From Galbula dea (taxonomy: Eukaryota; Chordata; Aves; Piciformes; Galbulidae): a DNA stretch of 64,000 bases. The notes beneath the pieces were generated by a model that saw only the letters and a program-made list of their open reading frames with translations, ran no database searches and was not told where the DNA came from. The stretch is taken from the NCBI GenBank assembly GCA_013399015.1, contig VWZX01000240.1:439033-503032 (forward strand), in the 5' to 3' direction. The position numbers were made by a program, and so were the translations under genes. Shown here one piece after another: positions 61,208 through 64,000 of this stretch (positions within the stretch are counted from its first letter, which is position 1; each line of letters opens with the position of its first letter).

Positions 61208-61830
61208 ATTTAGGTCTCTGTCTTCTGTTACAAGGGCCCCATTCCTATGGTGTATGGGGAACTGAGAAGGCAGGGGAGGCCGGGAGGAGCCTCTCTTGCC
61301 TTTCCCACCTCTCCCATCTTTTGGGTCATCCTTTTGCAGGTGGCAAAAGGGCATGGGATCCCCTCCTTCTCCTGCACCCCTCACCTGCTGCCCCTCTCTC
61401 GGGGATGGCAGAGCCTGGCCACACCACTCTATCTCCCTTTCACACTCCTCTGTAGTCTGTAACCTCCTGACTTCTTCCTTCAGCTCAGCCACCATGAGCA
61501 GATCATTCACTTGTTGACATCTGACACAGGTGTTATCTCTGCTACCTTCCTTTGCAACTACCAGGATCTGGCACTCTCCACAGCTAAGGACCTGGACAAC
61601 AACATGTTTGCATGGGGCCTCAATCTTGGTGCCCACAGTTTTTCTGACAGCAGCCCTCAGCCTAGTTACAACCATGCCCAGAGATTTACAGGAGGCTGAC
61701 CTCACAGACAGTGGTGACATGCCTGGATGGCTCACCCTGCCCAGGTGACTCACCCTGCCCAGGTGGTTCAGCCTGCCCAGGTGGTTCAGCCTGCCCAGGT
61801 GACTCACCACTTAAAGGAAGGCTGCTGCAA
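61200..61830 (-). pseudogene. CR1-type LINE ORF1, N-terminal part with open frame
   Basis: A 225-codon open frame (61133-61810). In order it has a six-residue repeat (HLGRLN/HLGRVS, about residues 3-30) from an 18-bp minisatellite, a basic segment, a cysteine-containing stretch (residues ~67-100) ending in CVRCQQVNDLL, the coiled-coil block VAELKEEVRRLQTTEECERE (~107-126), then a Gly/Arg/Pro-rich linker. It stops before the esterase domain, where an A/C-rich tract codes the meaningless Lys/Gln/Thr end. It is homologous to the relic at 54.9-55.5 kb and keeps the Cys region deleted there. It is not a host gene. Confidence 0.78.
61722..61809. repeat. 18-bp minisatellite, five copies
   Basis: The unit CCAGGTGGTTCAGCCTGC occurs about five times with small changes (GACTCACC against GGTTCAGC). 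It lies in the 5' part of the CR1 ORF1 relic. Confidence 0.93.
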
Positions 61831-62655
61831 AACGTTGTAGGAAGCAGATGTTTTTACTTCCTAAGGTGAGTAACAGCAAAGGAGAGAAAACAAAACCAAA
61901 ATACACATGCTGGCTTAAAAATTAACATCTGTTGGCAGGTGATTTGAATCCAGGTACCACAGCACAGAACATGATGTGTATAACCCACAGGATCCAACCT
62001 GACTCATGCTGTGAGGGAGCCTCTGCCTTAAGGTGCAACCCTGTACACAAGAAGTGACATTCCAGCGTGGAAGAGGAGGAGGAGGAGGAAAGAAGAGCAG
62101 CTTGCTGCTCCCCTGGTGATTTGTGCTGGAAGGAAAATAGGCTTTCCTGGCATAGTTTTGCCACTGGGATGTGGGGACAGACAAGTGTGCCTGTAGCCTA
62201 GCAAGAACCAGAGCAAAGAGACCTGCCTAGGATCCTCCTGATGGGCATGAAGAACATGCTGCTTTGTCACTGTCCTAAAGTCTCATGCTGGGAAGGAGCA
62301 GGCTGGTTTGCAATTCCCTGCTGACAGCGCTCGATGGGGAACAGCTCGTTTGCTCAGTGCCTTGAAGCTCTTCTAGATGTGGGCACAGCAGGCAAGCAGG
62401 AGCTGTTTGTGATACCTTAGTCAGCAGGGGCATCAGGGTCAGGATCCCAGATCCTTTCACCATCAGTGCCAACAGACATCTGCAGAACATGCTGAGGCTC
62501 TGCAGGAGAGCAAGTGTCTGTTCGTTAGTAGCAAGGAAATTAAAGGTCGTGGAAAGTAGAAGGTCTACTGCAGGTCTTAAGGCATGATTAAGAAGCTAGG
62601 TGGAGAAATTTGGGGCAGAGGGAAGAAAATCTCCCTGAAACCAAGGAGAGCTTGT

Positions 62656-62768
62656 TATTTTAATTACAATAAAAATAATAATCATAATAATGAGAACAAC
62701 AATAACAACAAAACAGCCATAATAACAGTAATCATAATAATACTAATAGAATAATAGCTGTTATTATC
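62656..62768. repeat. A-rich triplet run (ATA/AAC)
   Basis: AATAATAATCATAATAATGA and ACAACAATAACAACAAAAC units, ending TAATAGCTGTTATTATC, which can pair as a small hairpin. Confidence 0.85.
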
Positions 62769-64000
62769 AGTTGACTTCAAGGGGAAAAGGATCAGACTGA
62801 AAGCCTGGGAAAAGGGTCCATTAAAGTTGATGAATCCATCTATACTAGAAAACTAAATAGTGCCAAAGAACAATCCTTGGCACTGGTAGTTGATCACCTC
62901 TACTGTTTAACTGTCAGTCCATCACAAGCTGTGGTTCAAGCCCAACAGCAAAATCCAGGACAAATCCAAAATGGTCTTGGAGCTAGCACAGTCAGACAAT
63001 ATTCTCACCTGACAGTTTGGACAAGGCCACCCTGAAGAGGTGGGAGAGATAATTTAATTGTATGGACACAAGCTGATCCATATCAGTTGACCCTGCTGCC
63101 AGAGAACAGCCCCTGGCATATGTAATTTCCTAATAAACACAGAGAATGAAATTAATTGACCAGTTGTCTGGGTATGTCTGCAATGTTAGTGTTGTGGCAT
63201 CAGTATATCCTTGGAAGGGGAAGGAGATTGGGAAGGGTTTGAGGAACAAATATTATGTCAAAATGCATCATGGTCCAGCCAAAGAGATTTTTTTTCTTAT
63301 TATTTATGTATTTATTTTATATTTGAAAAGGTGGCAATTTCTGTTGAAGAGAAGACAGGCTACAAGAAGGATACTGTGGTGAAGACAGGACATAGGCAAG
63401 CTGAGGAGTTGTGTAAGGCAAAGTAAATACAGATTCACTGGAAGGACTGAGGAATTAAGCATTTTGGGAGGAGAAGTGTCTTCTACTGTCATGTGGTGAT
63501 GAAGTTAGCCAGACATCAGGTACCTGTGCCTGGTACAGGTTAGATATTTGTCTCCCCCTGTAGGTCTTGTCATTAGGTAATAGAGACAGGAAGAGACATG
63601 AGTATCCAGAACATGATAAGAAGTTTGAGGTCATTCCTACTTTAAGCAAAATGCTATCTGAAGGAAGACTTTTCTTTCCATTGATGTCCATGTTTTCCTA
63701 TATTACAGAAAGAAATCAAAACTAGAGAAAATTAACTTGAGGAGAAAGCAGGCTGCACCTCTCCTTGACAAGAGAGAAAGAATGAATACATAAGCCTGGT
63801 CATATCTCCTTATGAGGACTGAGCTAATGATCTGAATAGGACTCATGGTTTTGGACACTACTGATTGTCTCCCTTCTTTCCTGAGTCAATAAGACCAAAA
63901 TTCAAACCCTTAGGCACTTAAATGTATATTTTAGCTAGCATCAGGTGTCCATTAGCCTGGAAGTCAGATGCTGTGATGGCAGAAAACTAATGAGAGAAGA

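Larger units (their letters stand above)
60052..64000 (-). other. PKHD1: PKHD1 intron (upstream side), no exon found
   Basis: I searched the minus strand for exons ending in phase 0 and did not find one with both splice sites and family resemblance. A strong acceptor at about 62500 (TGCTCTCCTGCAG) opens a short frame, but it has no recognisable fibrocystin content. The block contains CR1 pieces at 60567 and 61200, AT-rich microsatellites at 60957-60988, and an A-rich ATA/AAC run at 62656-62768. Confidence 0.55.

Noticed and set aside
62275..62505. Possible extra PKHD1 exon with strong acceptor CTCTCCTGCAG
   Set aside because: The frame that stays open (LSMFCRCLLALMVKG) has no fibrocystin resemblance, and the donor is ordinary. 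Alternative frames hit stops.
1..64000. CRISPR arrays, bacterial operons, phage genes, tRNA and rRNA genes
   Set aside because: None seen. Repeat content and splice structure are those of a bird chromosome.

Overview
The window is vertebrate nuclear DNA, almost certainly from a bird. It is AT-leaning and CpG-poor, with long non-coding stretches. It holds about 17 CR1 LINE pieces, whose 3' ends carry the avian-type tail with repeated ATTCTATG units. There is no operon-like gene packing, and nearly all long open frames are chance frames or repeats. The order of bird cannot be told from sequence alone.

One protein-coding gene can be supported: the 3' end of PKHD1 (fibrocystin/polyductin) on the minus strand. 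Six exons at 59932-60051, 58726-58813, 54175-54282, 50534-50689, 49569-49703 and 44279-44628 have AG/GT splice sites and join in one open frame. That frame runs from the last part of the luminal region, through a single transmembrane helix followed by Lys-Lys-Ser-Lys-Ser, into a cytoplasmic tail of about 167 residues that ends at a TAA. The rest of this very large gene lies beyond the right edge. The four junctions from 58726 leftward are phase 1, so the three internal exons can be skipped without changing frame.

From 1 to about 44 kb I see no gene. This is the 3' flank of PKHD1. In other vertebrates this side of PKHD1 faces a long regulatory interval next to TFAP2B, so the flank is best read as gene-desert sequence. 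It holds CR1 copies in both orientations, an ancient LINE fragment (35380-35820), a MIR-like SINE (36670-36785), microsatellites, a diverged 140-bp direct repeat (40494-40634 and 41240-41377), and several repeat-free blocks that look like conserved non-coding elements (best: 3870-4310, 8340-8700, 22430-22760, 35870-36185).

From 44 to 64 kb lie the PKHD1 exons and introns, with two remnants of the CR1 first open reading frame. One (54600-55460) keeps the GDSL-esterase signature, but its following segment lies inverted on the opposite strand. The other (61200-61830) keeps an open frame of 225 codons that starts with an 18-bp minisatellite coding a six-residue repeat and ends in an A/C-rich tract.

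I found no convincing new biological system. The points most worth a second look are the shape of the PKHD1 tail and its skippable transmembrane exon, the inverted CR1 ORF1, the recurring A/C-only tracts, and the candidate conserved elements.
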